From Parabacteroides massiliensis (lineage in GTDB: Bacteria; Bacteroidota; Bacteroidia; Bacteroidales; Tannerellaceae): a stretch of 64,000 nt of DNA. Made by a program: the position numbers and the translations under genes. This document shows positions 36,318 through 45,282 of this stretch, piece after piece. Below the pieces are notes generated by a model. That model was not told the DNA's origin, made no database searches, and saw nothing but the letters and a program-made list of their open reading frames with translations. The stretch spans positions 847,401 to 911,400 of the forward strand of contig NZ_LT700190.1 in assembly GCF_900155425.1 (NCBI RefSeq). The letters run 5' to 3'. How positions within the stretch are numbered: the stretch's first letter is position 1; each line of letters begins with the position of its first letter.

Positions 36318-37115
36318 ATGAATAAAATTGTAAGTAAAGAACATTTCTCTGCCAACGTAGTGAAACTGGAAGTGGAGGCGCCTTTGATTGCCCGTTCCCG
36401 CAAGGCAGGCCACTTTGTTATCGTGAAGGTAGGTGAGAAGGGCGAGCGTATTCCTCTGACCATTGCCGGAGCTGATACCACGAAAGGAACCATCACGCTC
36501 GTGATCCAAGCTGTAGGCGGCTCGTCGAAAAAAATATGCGGGCTGAATGTCGGCGATTATATTACCGACCTGGTCGGCCCGTTGGGGCAAGCCACTCATG
36601 TCGAGAAAGTCGGTACGGTCGTGTGTGCCGGCGGTGGTGTCGGTGTGGCTCCTTTGTTGCCGATCGTAGAGGCTTTCCATAAGGCAGGCAACCGTGTGAT
36701 CGTGGTGCTGGCCGCCCGGACAAAAGACCTGGTGATCTTGGAAGAGCAGATGCGAGCCAATTCCGATGAGGTGATCGTGATGACGGACGATGGTTCTTAC
36801 GGTACAAAAGGCCTGGTGACGAATGGCGTGGAAAGTGTGATTAACCGCGAAAAGGTAGATCTGTGCGTAACGATCGGACCGGCTGTCATGATGAAATTCG
36901 TCTCTGCCCTGACGAAGAAATACGAGATACCGACGGTCGCATCCCTGAATACGATTATGGTGGACGGGACCGGAATGTGTGGCGCTTGCCGTATCACGGT
37001 CGGCGGAAAGACGAAATTCGTTTGTGTGGACGGGCCGGAATTCGACGCTCACCAGGTAGACTTCGACGAGATGCTGATGCGCCTCGGTGCTTATAAAGAT
37101 ATAGAAAAGAAATAA
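36318..37115 (+). CDS. FAD/NAD-binding, 2Fe-2S flavoprotein (NfnA/SudB type)
   Basis: The 265-residue protein has a ferredoxin-reductase-like fold: FAD-contact segment KAGHFVIVKVGEKGERIPLTIA, a nucleotide-binding region GTVVCAGGGVGVAPLLPIVEAFH, and a C-terminal iron-sulfur motif GTGMCGACRITVGGK with a later FVCVDGPEFD. Together with the next gene it matches the electron-bifurcating NADH-dependent ferredoxin:NADP oxidoreductase (NfnAB), also annotated as sulfide dehydrogenase SudAB. It exchanges electrons among NADH, NADPH and ferredoxin in the cytoplasm. The 19-bp gap to the partner supports an operon. Confidence 0.88.
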   Translation: MNKIVSKEHFSANVVKLEVEAPLIARSRKAGHFVIVKVGEKGERIPLTIAGADTTKGTITLVIQAVGGSSKKICGLNVGDYITDLVGPLGQATHVEKVGTVVCAGGGVGVAPLLPIVEAFHKAGNRVIVVLAARTKDLVILEEQMRANSDEVIVMTDDGSYGTKGLVTNGVESVINREKVDLCVTIGPAVMMKFVSALTKKYEIPTVASLNTIMVDGTGMCGACRITVGGKTKFVCVDGPEFDAHQVDFDEMLMRLGAYKDIEKK

Positions 37116-37134
37116 CGAAACCACAGTAAACATA

Positions 37135-38616
37135 ATGACAACAGAAGAACTGATCGCTGCCCGTCGTGCCGAACCGTGGAGAGAAGCACTGCGTAAAAGC
37201 AAAAAAAATAAAGAGCGCACGGATATTCCCCGTGTGAAAATGAATGAACTGGATGCGGAATACCGCAGCCATACCCGTCTCGAAGAGGTGAACCTCGGAT
37301 TGACGAAAGAGCAGGCTATGCAGGAAGCCCAGCGTTGCCTGGACTGTCCGACCCCGACCTGTATGCAGGGATGTCCGGTGAGTATCAATATCCCGACTTT
37401 CATAAAGAATATCGAAAGGGGCGAGTTTCTGGAAGCAGCCAAGGTGTTGAAGGAAACAAGCGCGTTGCCGGCTGTTTGCGGCCGCGTATGTCCGCAGGAA
37501 AAACAGTGCGAAAGCAAGTGTATCCATCTGAAGATGGGTAAACCGGCTGTCGCTATCGGTTACTTGGAGCGTTTTGCCGCCGATTACGAACGGGAAAGCG
37601 GAAACATTTCCATCCCGGAAGTGGCGGAGAAGAACGGCATTAAGATCGCCGTTGTCGGTTCAGGTCCCGCCGGTCTTTCGTTTGCCGGCGATATGGCGAA
37701 GCGCGGTTATGACGTGACGGTGTTCGAAGCCTTGCACGAGATAGGCGGCGTATTGAAATACGGTATTCCCGAATTCCGTTTGCCCAATAAGATCGTGGAT
37801 GTCGAAATCGAAGGTCTCCGCAAGCTGGGAGTGAAGTTCATGACAAACTGTATTGTCGGCAAGACGATCAGCTATGACGACCTGCATGCAGATGGTTTCA
37901 GAGGCATCTTCGCCGCCAGTGGAGCCGGACTTCCTAACTTCATGAATATTCCGGGCGAGAACCTGGTCGGAGTGATGTCGTCCAACGAATACCTGACACG
38001 TGTCAACCTGATGGATGCCGCTAATCCGGAAAGCGATACGCCTGTTTTGCAGGGCAAGAAAGTGGCAGTCATCGGAGGCGGCAATACGGCAATGGACTCT
38101 GTCCGTACGGCCCGTCGCTTGGGTGCCGAACGTGCCATGATCGTCTACCGGCGTAGCGAAGAAGAAATGCCTGCCCGTCTGGAGGAAGTAAAACATGCCA
38201 AAGAAGAAGGTGTGGAGTTTATGACGTTGCATAATCCGATTGAATATATCGGAGACGAACGGGGACGTGTCAAACAGATGCGTTTGCAGAAGATGGAGCT
38301 GGGCGAACCGGATGCTTCCGGACGTCGTCGTCCCGTGCCTGTCGAAGGGGCGATTGAAACGATCGACGTGGATGAAGTGATCGTCAGTGTCGGCGTTTCT
38401 CCCAACCCGCTTATCCCGCGTGCATTCCAGGGATTGGAAGTGAGCAAGAAAGGAACAATCGTAGTTAATGAAGAGAATATGCGTTCTGCCTTGCCCGACG
38501 TATATGCCGGTGGCGATATCGTCCGTGGCGGCGCAACCGTAATCCTGGCAATGGGTGACGGCCGTAAAGCTGCCGCCGCGATGGATGAGGCGTTCAAAAA
38601 GGGTGGACGTAGTTGA
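37135..38616 (+). CDS. Glutamate synthase small-subunit-like oxidoreductase (NfnB/GltA type)
   Basis: The 493-residue protein has an N-terminal cysteine-rich domain for two 4Fe-4S clusters (CLDCPTPTCMQGCPVSI, VCGRVCPQEKQCESKC), an FAD site (VVGSGPAGLSFAGDMAKRGYDVTVFEA) and a NADP site (VAVIGGGNTAMDSVRTARRLG). This is the GltD-like fold used by NfnB. No glutamate synthase large subunit is present, so ferredoxin/NADPH transhydrogenation with the upstream subunit is more likely than glutamate synthesis. The annotation 'NADPH-dependent glutamate synthase' would be the usual automatic name. Confidence 0.9.
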   Translation: MTTEELIAARRAEPWREALRKSKKNKERTDIPRVKMNELDAEYRSHTRLEEVNLGLTKEQAMQEAQRCLDCPTPTCMQGCPVSINIPTFIKNIERGEFLEAAKVLKETSALPAVCGRVCPQEKQCESKCIHLKMGKPAVAIGYLERFAADYERESGNISIPEVAEKNGIKIAVVGSGPAGLSFAGDMAKRGYDVTVFEALHEIGGVLKYGIPEFRLPNKIVDVEIEGLRKLGVKFMTNCIVGKTISYDDLHADGFRGIFAASGAGLPNFMNIPGENLVGVMSSNEYLTRVNLMDAANPESDTPVLQGKKVAVIGGGNTAMDSVRTARRLGAERAMIVYRRSEEEMPARLEEVKHAKEEGVEFMTLHNPIEYIGDERGRVKQMRLQKMELGEPDASGRRRPVPVEGAIETIDVDEVIVSVGVSPNPLIPRAFQGLEVSKKGTIVVNEENMRSALPDVYAGGDIVRGGATVILAMGDGRKAAAAMDEAFKKGGRS

Positions 38617-38703
38617 ATAGGATAGAGACAGAAAACAGGGGGTGCCGAAGGTGACCAAGAATCGGTGGATATGACTTTTGGCACATCTTCTAATAATAAG
38701 TGT

Positions 38704-40647
38704 ATGAGATCAATTATAACTTTGTTGATTATCTGCTTTGCTCTCGCTACAGTACATGCACAATCCATCGATTCTCTATTTGTCTTATTGGAAAAGCAGA
38801 AAACCCTTGATGTTGAAGATGCGAATGAATTGATTCGGTTGCTGGACGAAGAAGAATATGCCGACAGTCTTTATCGGTTCACGTCTGAATCCGAACAGAA
38901 AGAAATGAGATTGCGCATATATAGCAACGTCGCTTATTATTACTATATGAAATCGGCTTTCCAAGCGTCTGTGCAACTGACCGAGAAGGCGATATCACTT
39001 GCCCAAGAATTACGCGATACACTGGTATGGAGTGATAATCTCGCCCAACAGTCCATCTCTTACCAGCGGTTGGGAAATTTGGAAATGGCCATACGGACAA
39101 CGCTCGATGGACTATACTTGGACAGTTTGCTGCAAGATACATTACGCTTGAGTAGCACGTATAACAATCTGGCCGGTTTATACCTGACCGCCCAACGGCC
39201 GGAAGATGGCAAACAATATATCGATCATGCGATAGAGTTGGAGCATTCGCAGGCTCATCCTGAAAAATTATCTATCCGGTACGGTATGGCTGCTGAGCTT
39301 TATGTGAAACTGGGCCTATTGCCGGAAGCACTCGATTTTGCTTGCAAAGCCTATGCGCTGGATATGAAATCTGGTGATACCCTGAAGATCGCTCGGCGCC
39401 TGTCACAGATGGGAGATGTATATGCAGCCATGCAGAATTTGGACGAGGCGGAGAAGGTCTATCGCAAATCATCCGAATTATTGGAACTGTTGGATGAACG
39501 GACATCGCTTGCAATCAACTACAAACAAATGGGAGGACTGCATATCCGGAAAGGCAATCTCTTGCTTGCCATCCGCTATTTGGAGAAAAGTGCCACGATA
39601 GCGGAGGAGATAGGAAACAAATATTTGCTTCGTCTGGTCTATGAAAAATTGTACCGGCTTTACAGACCGGATCGTCCGGCTCTGGCATTAGAGTATATGG
39701 AAAAGTTCTCTCAGTTGAAAGACAGCCTCTATACGGAAAAGACGAACCGTCTGTTGAGCGATTATCAGGTGAAGTACGAAACGGCGAAGAAAGATGCCAC
39801 TATCCACCGGCAAGAATTACAATTGAAAGAGCACCGGTATATGTTGATGATTGCTGCCTGTATGATTCTTTTTATGCTCTTGACCGCATTGGTGATATTT
39901 TTTTATTTCACCAAATACCGCCGATTGGTCTGCCGTGAACGAAAATTGAATCGGCAGAAAGAAAAGATGATCTCTATCCTGTCGCATGACATAAAAAACC
40001 CGCTGGTTACACTCCTGGCTGCTATGCGCATGTTCGACAAAAGTGTGGATGTTTCGCAACCGGCCTTACGCGAACAAAGCCGGTCTATGCTGACTGCCAT
40101 GCACCGACAACTGCAATTGGTTGACAATCTGCTTTGTTGGGCTAAATTGCAATCTGGGCAATGGCTTTGCGATTGTATCCGTATGGATATCCGTCCGGTC
40201 GTGGACGAAGTGGAAAAACAATTGAAACTGTCTTTTTCAGAGAAAGGATGTGTTCTTGTTAACAAGCTACCGACGCAGGCTGTCATCGTCTGTGCCGATC
40301 GCCAGATGGTGACCATTGTCCTGCGCAATCTGTTGCAGAACGCCATAAAATATTCTTATCGGGATGGACATATCTATCTGTCAGCCAAAGAAGAACTCAC
40401 AGGTTGGTGCATTACGATACGCGATGAAGGTATCGGCATCACCCCCGATATACGGCATCAATTGCTTATGCAGCAATCCGGAACCACCGTAAAAGGAACA
40501 GCCGGGGAGGAAGGCGCCGGCATCGGGCTTTCCATCTGCCGGGAACTGGTTCGACTTTGTGGTGGAACTCTTACGTTGGATCGCCATTCGGAGAAAGAAG
40601 GTGCATCATTCAATTTCACGCTTCAAAAAGGAGATAACAATGGATAA
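38704..40647 (+). CDS. TPR-containing sensor histidine kinase
   Basis: Start at 38704 gives a signal peptide (ALATVHAQ). TPR-like helical repeats (YNNLAGLYLTAQRPEDGKQYIDHA, AEKVYRKSSELLELL, AINYKQMGGLHIRKGNLLLAIRYLEKSA) fill the periplasmic part to about residue 350. Then comes a coiled region, a membrane helix (MLMIAACMILFMLLTALVIFFYF), a HisKA-type segment (ILSHDIKNPLVTLL) and HATPase (NLLQNAIKYS, DEGIGI, GAGIGLSICRELV). It would phosphorylate the LuxR-type regulator encoded next, which overlaps it by 8 bp. The signal is unknown. Confidence 0.9.
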   Translation: MRSIITLLIICFALATVHAQSIDSLFVLLEKQKTLDVEDANELIRLLDEEEYADSLYRFTSESEQKEMRLRIYSNVAYYYYMKSAFQASVQLTEKAISLAQELRDTLVWSDNLAQQSISYQRLGNLEMAIRTTLDGLYLDSLLQDTLRLSSTYNNLAGLYLTAQRPEDGKQYIDHAIELEHSQAHPEKLSIRYGMAAELYVKLGLLPEALDFACKAYALDMKSGDTLKIARRLSQMGDVYAAMQNLDEAEKVYRKSSELLELLDERTSLAINYKQMGGLHIRKGNLLLAIRYLEKSATIAEEIGNKYLLRLVYEKLYRLYRPDRPALALEYMEKFSQLKDSLYTEKTNRLLSDYQVKYETAKKDATIHRQELQLKEHRYMLMIAACMILFMLLTALVIFFYFTKYRRLVCRERKLNRQKEKMISILSHDIKNPLVTLLAAMRMFDKSVDVSQPALREQSRSMLTAMHRQLQLVDNLLCWAKLQSGQWLCDCIRMDIRPVVDEVEKQLKLSFSEKGCVLVNKLPTQAVIVCADRQMVTIVLRNLLQNAIKYSYRDGHIYLSAKEELTGWCITIRDEGIGITPDIRHQLLMQQSGTTVKGTAGEEGAGIGLSICRELVRLCGGTLTLDRHSEKEGASFNFTLQKGDNNG

Positions 40648-41284
40648 AGACCCCATACGTGTCGTGATGGTAGACGACCACCGGTTGTTTTGCCAGGCCA
40701 TGATCTCGTTGCTCAATGGCTACCGAGACCGAATAACCGTTGTTGGCACTTGTAGTAACGGCGAACAAATGAAAACTTGTCTGCAACAACAGCCTGCCGA
40801 TGTGCTTCTGCTGGATATTATAATGCCGGGAGAATCCGGCATACAACTGCTGCGTTTCCTGCAAAAGAACTATCCCGACCTGCCAGTCTTGATGCTTTCT
40901 ACCTTAACATCGGCCGGAGTCGTGCAAGAAGCCATACAAATCGGGGCGAAAGGTTTTCTGTCCAAATCGACAGACGAGGAAGAATTCATTGAGGCGATCG
41001 AATCTGTTTATGAGGGAGCGCCCTATTACGGTAAAGACATAGCGCAGATATTATACGATGTAACCCTGTCAAAATCTTTGAAATCGGAAATCTTGACACC
41101 CCGCGAACAGGAAATTGTATCACTCTGCTCGGAAGGAATAACCTGCAGCCAAATTGCAGACCGGTTGCATATCAGCGTTCGCACGGTTGATACGCATAAA
41201 ACGGCTATTTTTCGTAAATTAGATATTCATAGCTCGGTCGAATTGGTGCGTTACGCACTTTCCCATGGCATTATTACTCTCTGA
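40640..41284 (+). CDS. LuxR/NarL-family response regulator
   Basis: The ATG at 40640 overlaps the kinase stop by 8 bp, which suggests translational coupling. The 214-residue protein has a receiver (VVMVDDHRLF, phosphorylated Asp in VLLLDIIMPGESG, conserved Lys in GFLSKST) and a C-terminal LuxR helix-turn-helix (LTPREQEIVSLCSEGITCSQIADRLHISVRTVDTHKTAIFRKL). It is the partner of the TPR kinase. Its targets are not evident; the hybrid kinase operon downstream is one candidate. Confidence 0.93.
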   Translation: MDKDPIRVVMVDDHRLFCQAMISLLNGYRDRITVVGTCSNGEQMKTCLQQQPADVLLLDIIMPGESGIQLLRFLQKNYPDLPVLMLSTLTSAGVVQEAIQIGAKGFLSKSTDEEEFIEAIESVYEGAPYYGKDIAQILYDVTLSKSLKSEILTPREQEIVSLCSEGITCSQIADRLHISVRTVDTHKTAIFRKLDIHSSVELVRYALSHGIITL

Positions 41285-41338
41285 AGAGATCTGAAAATAT
41301 ACGAGAATTTACGTATTGATCAACGAAATCCGGCTGCT

Positions 41339-41346
41339 TATTTTTG
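41339..41346 (+). promoter_or_regulatory. -7 box (TATTTTTG) for the hybrid kinase
   Basis: Exact TAnnTTTG, about 34 bp before the preferred ATG at 41380. Confidence 0.5.
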
Positions 41347-41379
41347 TTGATGCGAGTTGTGCAAAAGTGTAGAATGATC

Positions 41380-44196
41380 ATGAAAAAACACATATTTGTC
41401 TTATTTATCCTAATCTTAGGAGTTTCAGTCCTGTTTGCATGCCGGAAAAATGACGTGCTTTCATATTCGGAAAAAGAAAAGAAAGAGATCGATGCGGTTA
41501 TACAGAAAAATCAAAACATAGATTCATTATCAGTCTTGCTCGATAGGTTTAAAAAAGAAAAGAACCTGTACGGGCAAGTTGCCGTTTATGAAAAGACTGG
41601 CAAGATATATCGTGAAAACGCATCTTTTGAAAATGCCATCCGATGCCATGAAAACAGCCTGGAAATAGCCTCCTTGATGAATGACACGCTTGAGATCATA
41701 GAAGCACTGAATAACATGGGTACCAACTATCGGCGTCTTGGCATATTGGCTGATGCTTCCGAATACCATTTCAAAGCATTGAATCTGATCGAAAGAATGG
41801 GAGAAAGTACGTATGCCATTAAGAAAAGTCGGCTGGTTGCTCTCAATGGTATCGGAAATATTTATCTCACGTTGGGAAACAAAGAGGCTGCTGAAAAAAT
41901 ATTTCGCCAGTCGCTTGCCGGAGAAAAAGAATTAAACAGTGCATTGGGACAAGCAATCAATACCGCTAATATCGGCTCTATCTTTGAAGATAGAGGACAA
42001 TACGATTCAGCCTATGTCTATTACCAACAGTCCTTGTTCTTCAATCGACTTGCAAAATCCGATTTAGGAGTATCTCTTTGCTATAACCATTTCGGGCACT
42101 TGCATGAGAACAAAGGTGAATTGGAAGAGGCACTCGTCAACTACCATAAAGCCTATGATATAATGAAGGAGAAAAGCGATCGTTGGCATTGGCTGGAGTC
42201 GTGTATTTCCATGACACGCGTGCTTCTTTTGCAAAACAAGACCGCTCAAGCGCAAACCTATCTGGAGCAAGCTAGGTGCACGGCTCAAACTATCCATTCG
42301 CTCGAACATCTGAGTGCCATACATAAATTGGATTATCTGTACTTTTTGAAAAAAAACGACTGCAAACGAGCGTTGGAGAACTACATACGGAGTCACATCT
42401 ATGCCGACAGCGTGAATAATAAAGAAAATATCAACCATATTCAAAACTTGAGAGTAAATCATGAAAGAGAAAAAAGCTTCCAGGAAATGAATATTGTCAG
42501 GCAAAATTATATGGAAGAACAGCGCAATAAGCGGATCATCCTTGTTGTAAGCCTTTTGGCGTTATTGATGACTTGCTCCGTCATCATGTTCCTTTGGTAT
42601 GCTTTACAAATGAGGTCGAAGACAAATCATGCTTTGCGACAGATGGAACAAATGCGTACCAGTTTTTTTACCAATATCACACACGAATTTCGTACACCCC
42701 TCACTGTTATCTTAGGCTTGGTGGAGCAAATGCAGAAAATGGAGGCCGGTAAAGGAGAGATTGAACGTTACCTTCATTCTGTCCAACGACAGGGTAGTAA
42801 CTTGTTGGAGTTGGTAAATCAATTGCTCGAGATGTCAAAGCTTATGGTAAAGGCAGACCATAAACAGTGGTATAGGGGAAACGTTGTCGCATACATACGC
42901 ATGACACTGGATTGTTATCGAGAATATGCCGGTTCACACGACATAAACCTGCAGTTTATTCCTGAATCGAACAGCATTGAAATGGATTTTATTCCGGAAT
43001 ATTTTAATAAGATAATGCGCAATTTGCTTTCCAATGCCCTGAAATATACACCGACCAACGGTGTTATCAGGGTAGAGATGGAGAAAGACGAATCGTTATT
43101 GATATTGCAAGTTTTCAATACCGGAAACGAAATCCCGGAAGAAGACATATCCCGGATCTTCGAAACGTTCTACCAAGGATCTAATAACGATAAACAGATC
43201 GGAACGGGTATCGGTCTTCCGTTTATCCGCCAGATGGTAGAAAGCATGAACGGGAACATCGTTGTTGGCAACAAGAAAGGCGAAGGAGTCGTTTTTACAG
43301 TTCGTCTGCCTCTCAATCAGATCTCTGTCAACAGCTTGCCTTGGGAAGAAGGTATTGCCGCTGCAGAACTGTTCACGGAGAAAAAAGAGAAAGAGGTGGG
43401 CCGGACAGAAATGGATTGCATTGAAGACAATCTCCGTCCTTCTATCTTGATTGTGGAAGATAATCCGGATATTTCATTTTACATCAGCACTTTGTTGAAA
43501 AGTAAATATAATCTTTACTACGCCTCCAATGGCAAAGAGGGGATAGATAAAGCAAAAAGTTGTATGCCCGATCTGATCCTCACTGACCTGATGATGTCGG
43601 GTCTGGATGGATATGTTCTTTGCCATGAAATCCGGCAGTCGGAAATACTGAATCATATCCCGATCATTATCATCACGGCAAAAAGTGATGCGACAGATCG
43701 TATTCACGGATTGAAGGAAGGTGCAGATGCTTTTCTGCTGAAGCCATTCAATGCGGATGAATTGCTCGTCCGTGTCGAGAAATTGTTGGAGCAGCGCCGG
43801 CTGTTGCGCAACAAATACTCCAAGGCTTTGCAAGAAGGTTCCGAGCAAAACGTGGAATTAACTCCGGGAAATCGTGATTTCTTGAACCGCCTGACTGCTA
43901 TTATCCATTGCCATTTGAGCAATAAAGAGTTGAATGCAGATTTGATTGCCGATAAAGTTTGCATGAGCAGGACGCAGCTGAATCGGAAAGTTCGTGCAAT
44001 CACCGACTGTACAGCTACCACCTATATACTCCGGATCCGGATGGAAAAAGCCAAACGCCTACTATCTTCTACCGAACAGCCTATCGGAGATATCGCCATG
44101 GCTTGCGGTTTTGAAGACACCAGTTATTTCGCACGTGTATTCAAACAAATGTTTGATTTTACGCCTACCCAATTCAGAAAAACACCTCGATCGTAG
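41380..44196 (+). CDS. TPR hybrid histidine kinase/response regulator with AraC domain
   Basis: The start at 41380 (or 41374) gives a clean signal; longer frames begin inside the promoter. The roughly 938-residue protein starts with an apparent lipobox (SVLFACRKND), then TPR repeats (ALNNMGTNYRRLGILADASEYHFKAL, NTANIGSIFEDRGQYDSAYVYYQQSL), a membrane helix (ILVVSLLALLMTCSVIMFLWYAL), HisKA with His435 (TNITHEFRTPLTV), HATPase (NLLSNALKYTP, GTGIGLPFI), a receiver (LILTDLMMSGLDGY) and an AraC HTH (FEDTSYFARVFKQMF). It has HTCS logic but uses TPRs instead of a propeller as sensor. Direct repeats before the next gene are its likely binding site. Lipidation at the N-terminus would be unusual for a membrane kinase. 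Confidence 0.9.
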   Translation: MKKHIFVLFILILGVSVLFACRKNDVLSYSEKEKKEIDAVIQKNQNIDSLSVLLDRFKKEKNLYGQVAVYEKTGKIYRENASFENAIRCHENSLEIASLMNDTLEIIEALNNMGTNYRRLGILADASEYHFKALNLIERMGESTYAIKKSRLVALNGIGNIYLTLGNKEAAEKIFRQSLAGEKELNSALGQAINTANIGSIFEDRGQYDSAYVYYQQSLFFNRLAKSDLGVSLCYNHFGHLHENKGELEEALVNYHKAYDIMKEKSDRWHWLESCISMTRVLLLQNKTAQAQTYLEQARCTAQTIHSLEHLSAIHKLDYLYFLKKNDCKRALENYIRSHIYADSVNNKENINHIQNLRVNHEREKSFQEMNIVRQNYMEEQRNKRIILVVSLLALLMTCSVIMFLWYALQMRSKTNHALRQMEQMRTSFFTNITHEFRTPLTVILGLVEQMQKMEAGKGEIERYLHSVQRQGSNLLELVNQLLEMSKLMVKADHKQWYRGNVVAYIRMTLDCYREYAGSHDINLQFIPESNSIEMDFIPEYFNKIMRNLLSNALKYTPTNGVIRVEMEKDESLLILQVFNTGNEIPEEDISRIFETFYQGSNNDKQIGTGIGLPFIRQMVESMNGNIVVGNKKGEGVVFTVRLPLNQISVNSLPWEEGIAAAELFTEKKEKEVGRTEMDCIEDNLRPSILIVEDNPDISFYISTLLKSKYNLYYASNGKEGIDKAKSCMPDLILTDLMMSGLDGYVLCHEIRQSEILNHIPIIIITAKSDATDRIHGLKEGADAFLLKPFNADELLVRVEKLLEQRRLLRNKYSKALQEGSEQNVELTPGNRDFLNRLTAIIHCHLSNKELNADLIADKVCMSRTQLNRKVRAITDCTATTYILRIRMEKAKRLLSSTEQPIGDIAMACGFEDTSYFARVFKQMFDFTPTQFRKTPRS

Positions 44197-44288
44197 GTAT
44201 AGGTAAAGATTTAAGGAGTATCGGTTTTTAGTGGAAAATAGGATAATTAAACTGGTGATAATTAACGGTGTAATGATTTTTTTTGTAC

Positions 44289-44382
44289 GAAAAGTCCTAA
44301 TCGTACTACTGGGAAAAGATCTGATAATCCTGATTTTTGGTCTGAAAATCCTAACCTGCGGCCATGAATGGAAATACATTTG
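44289..44382 (+). promoter_or_regulatory. Direct-repeat operator and -7 box before the 44.4-kb gene
   Basis: CTGATAATCCTGA (44321) and CTGAAAATCCTAA (44342) are 21 bp apart, 54 and 33 bp before the -7 box TACATTTG (44375-44382). A third, weaker copy, GAAAAGTCCTAA, is at 44289. The layout resembles that of the HTCS operators at 9.4 and 23.2 kb, with a different sequence. The adjacent AraC-type hybrid kinase is the likely regulator (inference). Confidence 0.6.
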
Positions 44383-44423
44383 CTTCCGGAGTTTTCAAGG
44401 GAGACATATATAAAGCTATATAC

Positions 44424-45257
44424 ATGAAAAAAAGAATCATTTCTCGGATCATTTTTGTGAGTTTTTTTACCATGACTCTGTTCCTGCAAGGGCATTCAAC
44501 GTTGACTGTGAGTCAGGCTTTGGATAGTGACCTTTTCTATTATCAATGGGAAGGGAAGATTAAGAACCAGGAAGTACATCTGGCTTGTGCCCGGCAGGAT
44601 AAAGTGCTGATTGGCGAACTGATGCTGAAAGACGGGACGAACATGGAATTTCTTCGTGTATTGGGAATGATCGATGCAGATGGTGAAATTTTGTTTAAAG
44701 CTTATGATCTGAACAATATTTGTGTTGTCAGAATGACATTTTGGGGACATATCGCAGGGAAAACGTTGGAGTGGTTCGATGAAGAAACTCAATCCGAATA
44801 TAAGCTCCATACCTATAAAGGAGATGTCCGCTATGCCATGAATCGTGAAGCGGGCGCTTATTGCAGCCCCTTTTCCAAATCTACGATTTATTATTTCAAA
44901 GCAGACAATCGGGAACTGGCCGGGATATACAGTTTTTACGAAATGGATGGTGTCGAAAACACCGGTCATATCGATATCTCTCGTTCGGGTGACAACCTCG
45001 AAGTGATGAATTATACCATCGACCGCATGCAAGGGGGACATCAGGCTTTGACCGAAGGAGAGAGTATCCTGGAAGGTAATACATTCAGGACACATTTGTT
45101 ATCCGCAGACAATAGTGGAGAATGTGATTATGAATTCGAGGTCGTTTTTTATAACGGATTCCTTATCATTCGTACCGTATCCGGAAAATCGTATGGTTGT
45201 TTCGGACCTAATGCCGGTATTGAAGGTATTTATGTGCAAGAACCAAGTGTAGGATAA
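44424..45257 (+). CDS. Secreted protein of unknown function
   Basis: The start at 44424 is chosen because it yields a signal peptide (MKKRIISRIIFVSFFTMTLF) just after the -7 box; the upstream extension is not signal-like. The 277-residue product is rich in beta strands with repeated Asp/Glu/Tyr segments (FYYQWEGKIKNQEVHLACARQDKVLIGELML, IEGIYVQ). I recognise no family. It is the first gene after the direct-repeat promoter and is followed by the beta-helix gene after 25 bp, so the two are probably one operon under the hybrid kinase. Confidence 0.75.
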   Translation: MKKRIISRIIFVSFFTMTLFLQGHSTLTVSQALDSDLFYYQWEGKIKNQEVHLACARQDKVLIGELMLKDGTNMEFLRVLGMIDADGEILFKAYDLNNICVVRMTFWGHIAGKTLEWFDEETQSEYKLHTYKGDVRYAMNREAGAYCSPFSKSTIYYFKADNRELAGIYSFYEMDGVENTGHIDISRSGDNLEVMNYTIDRMQGGHQALTEGESILEGNTFRTHLLSADNSGECDYEFEVVFYNGFLIIRTVSGKSYGCFGPNAGIEGIYVQEPSVG

Positions 45258-45282
45258 TAATAACCCATAAATAAATGACAAG

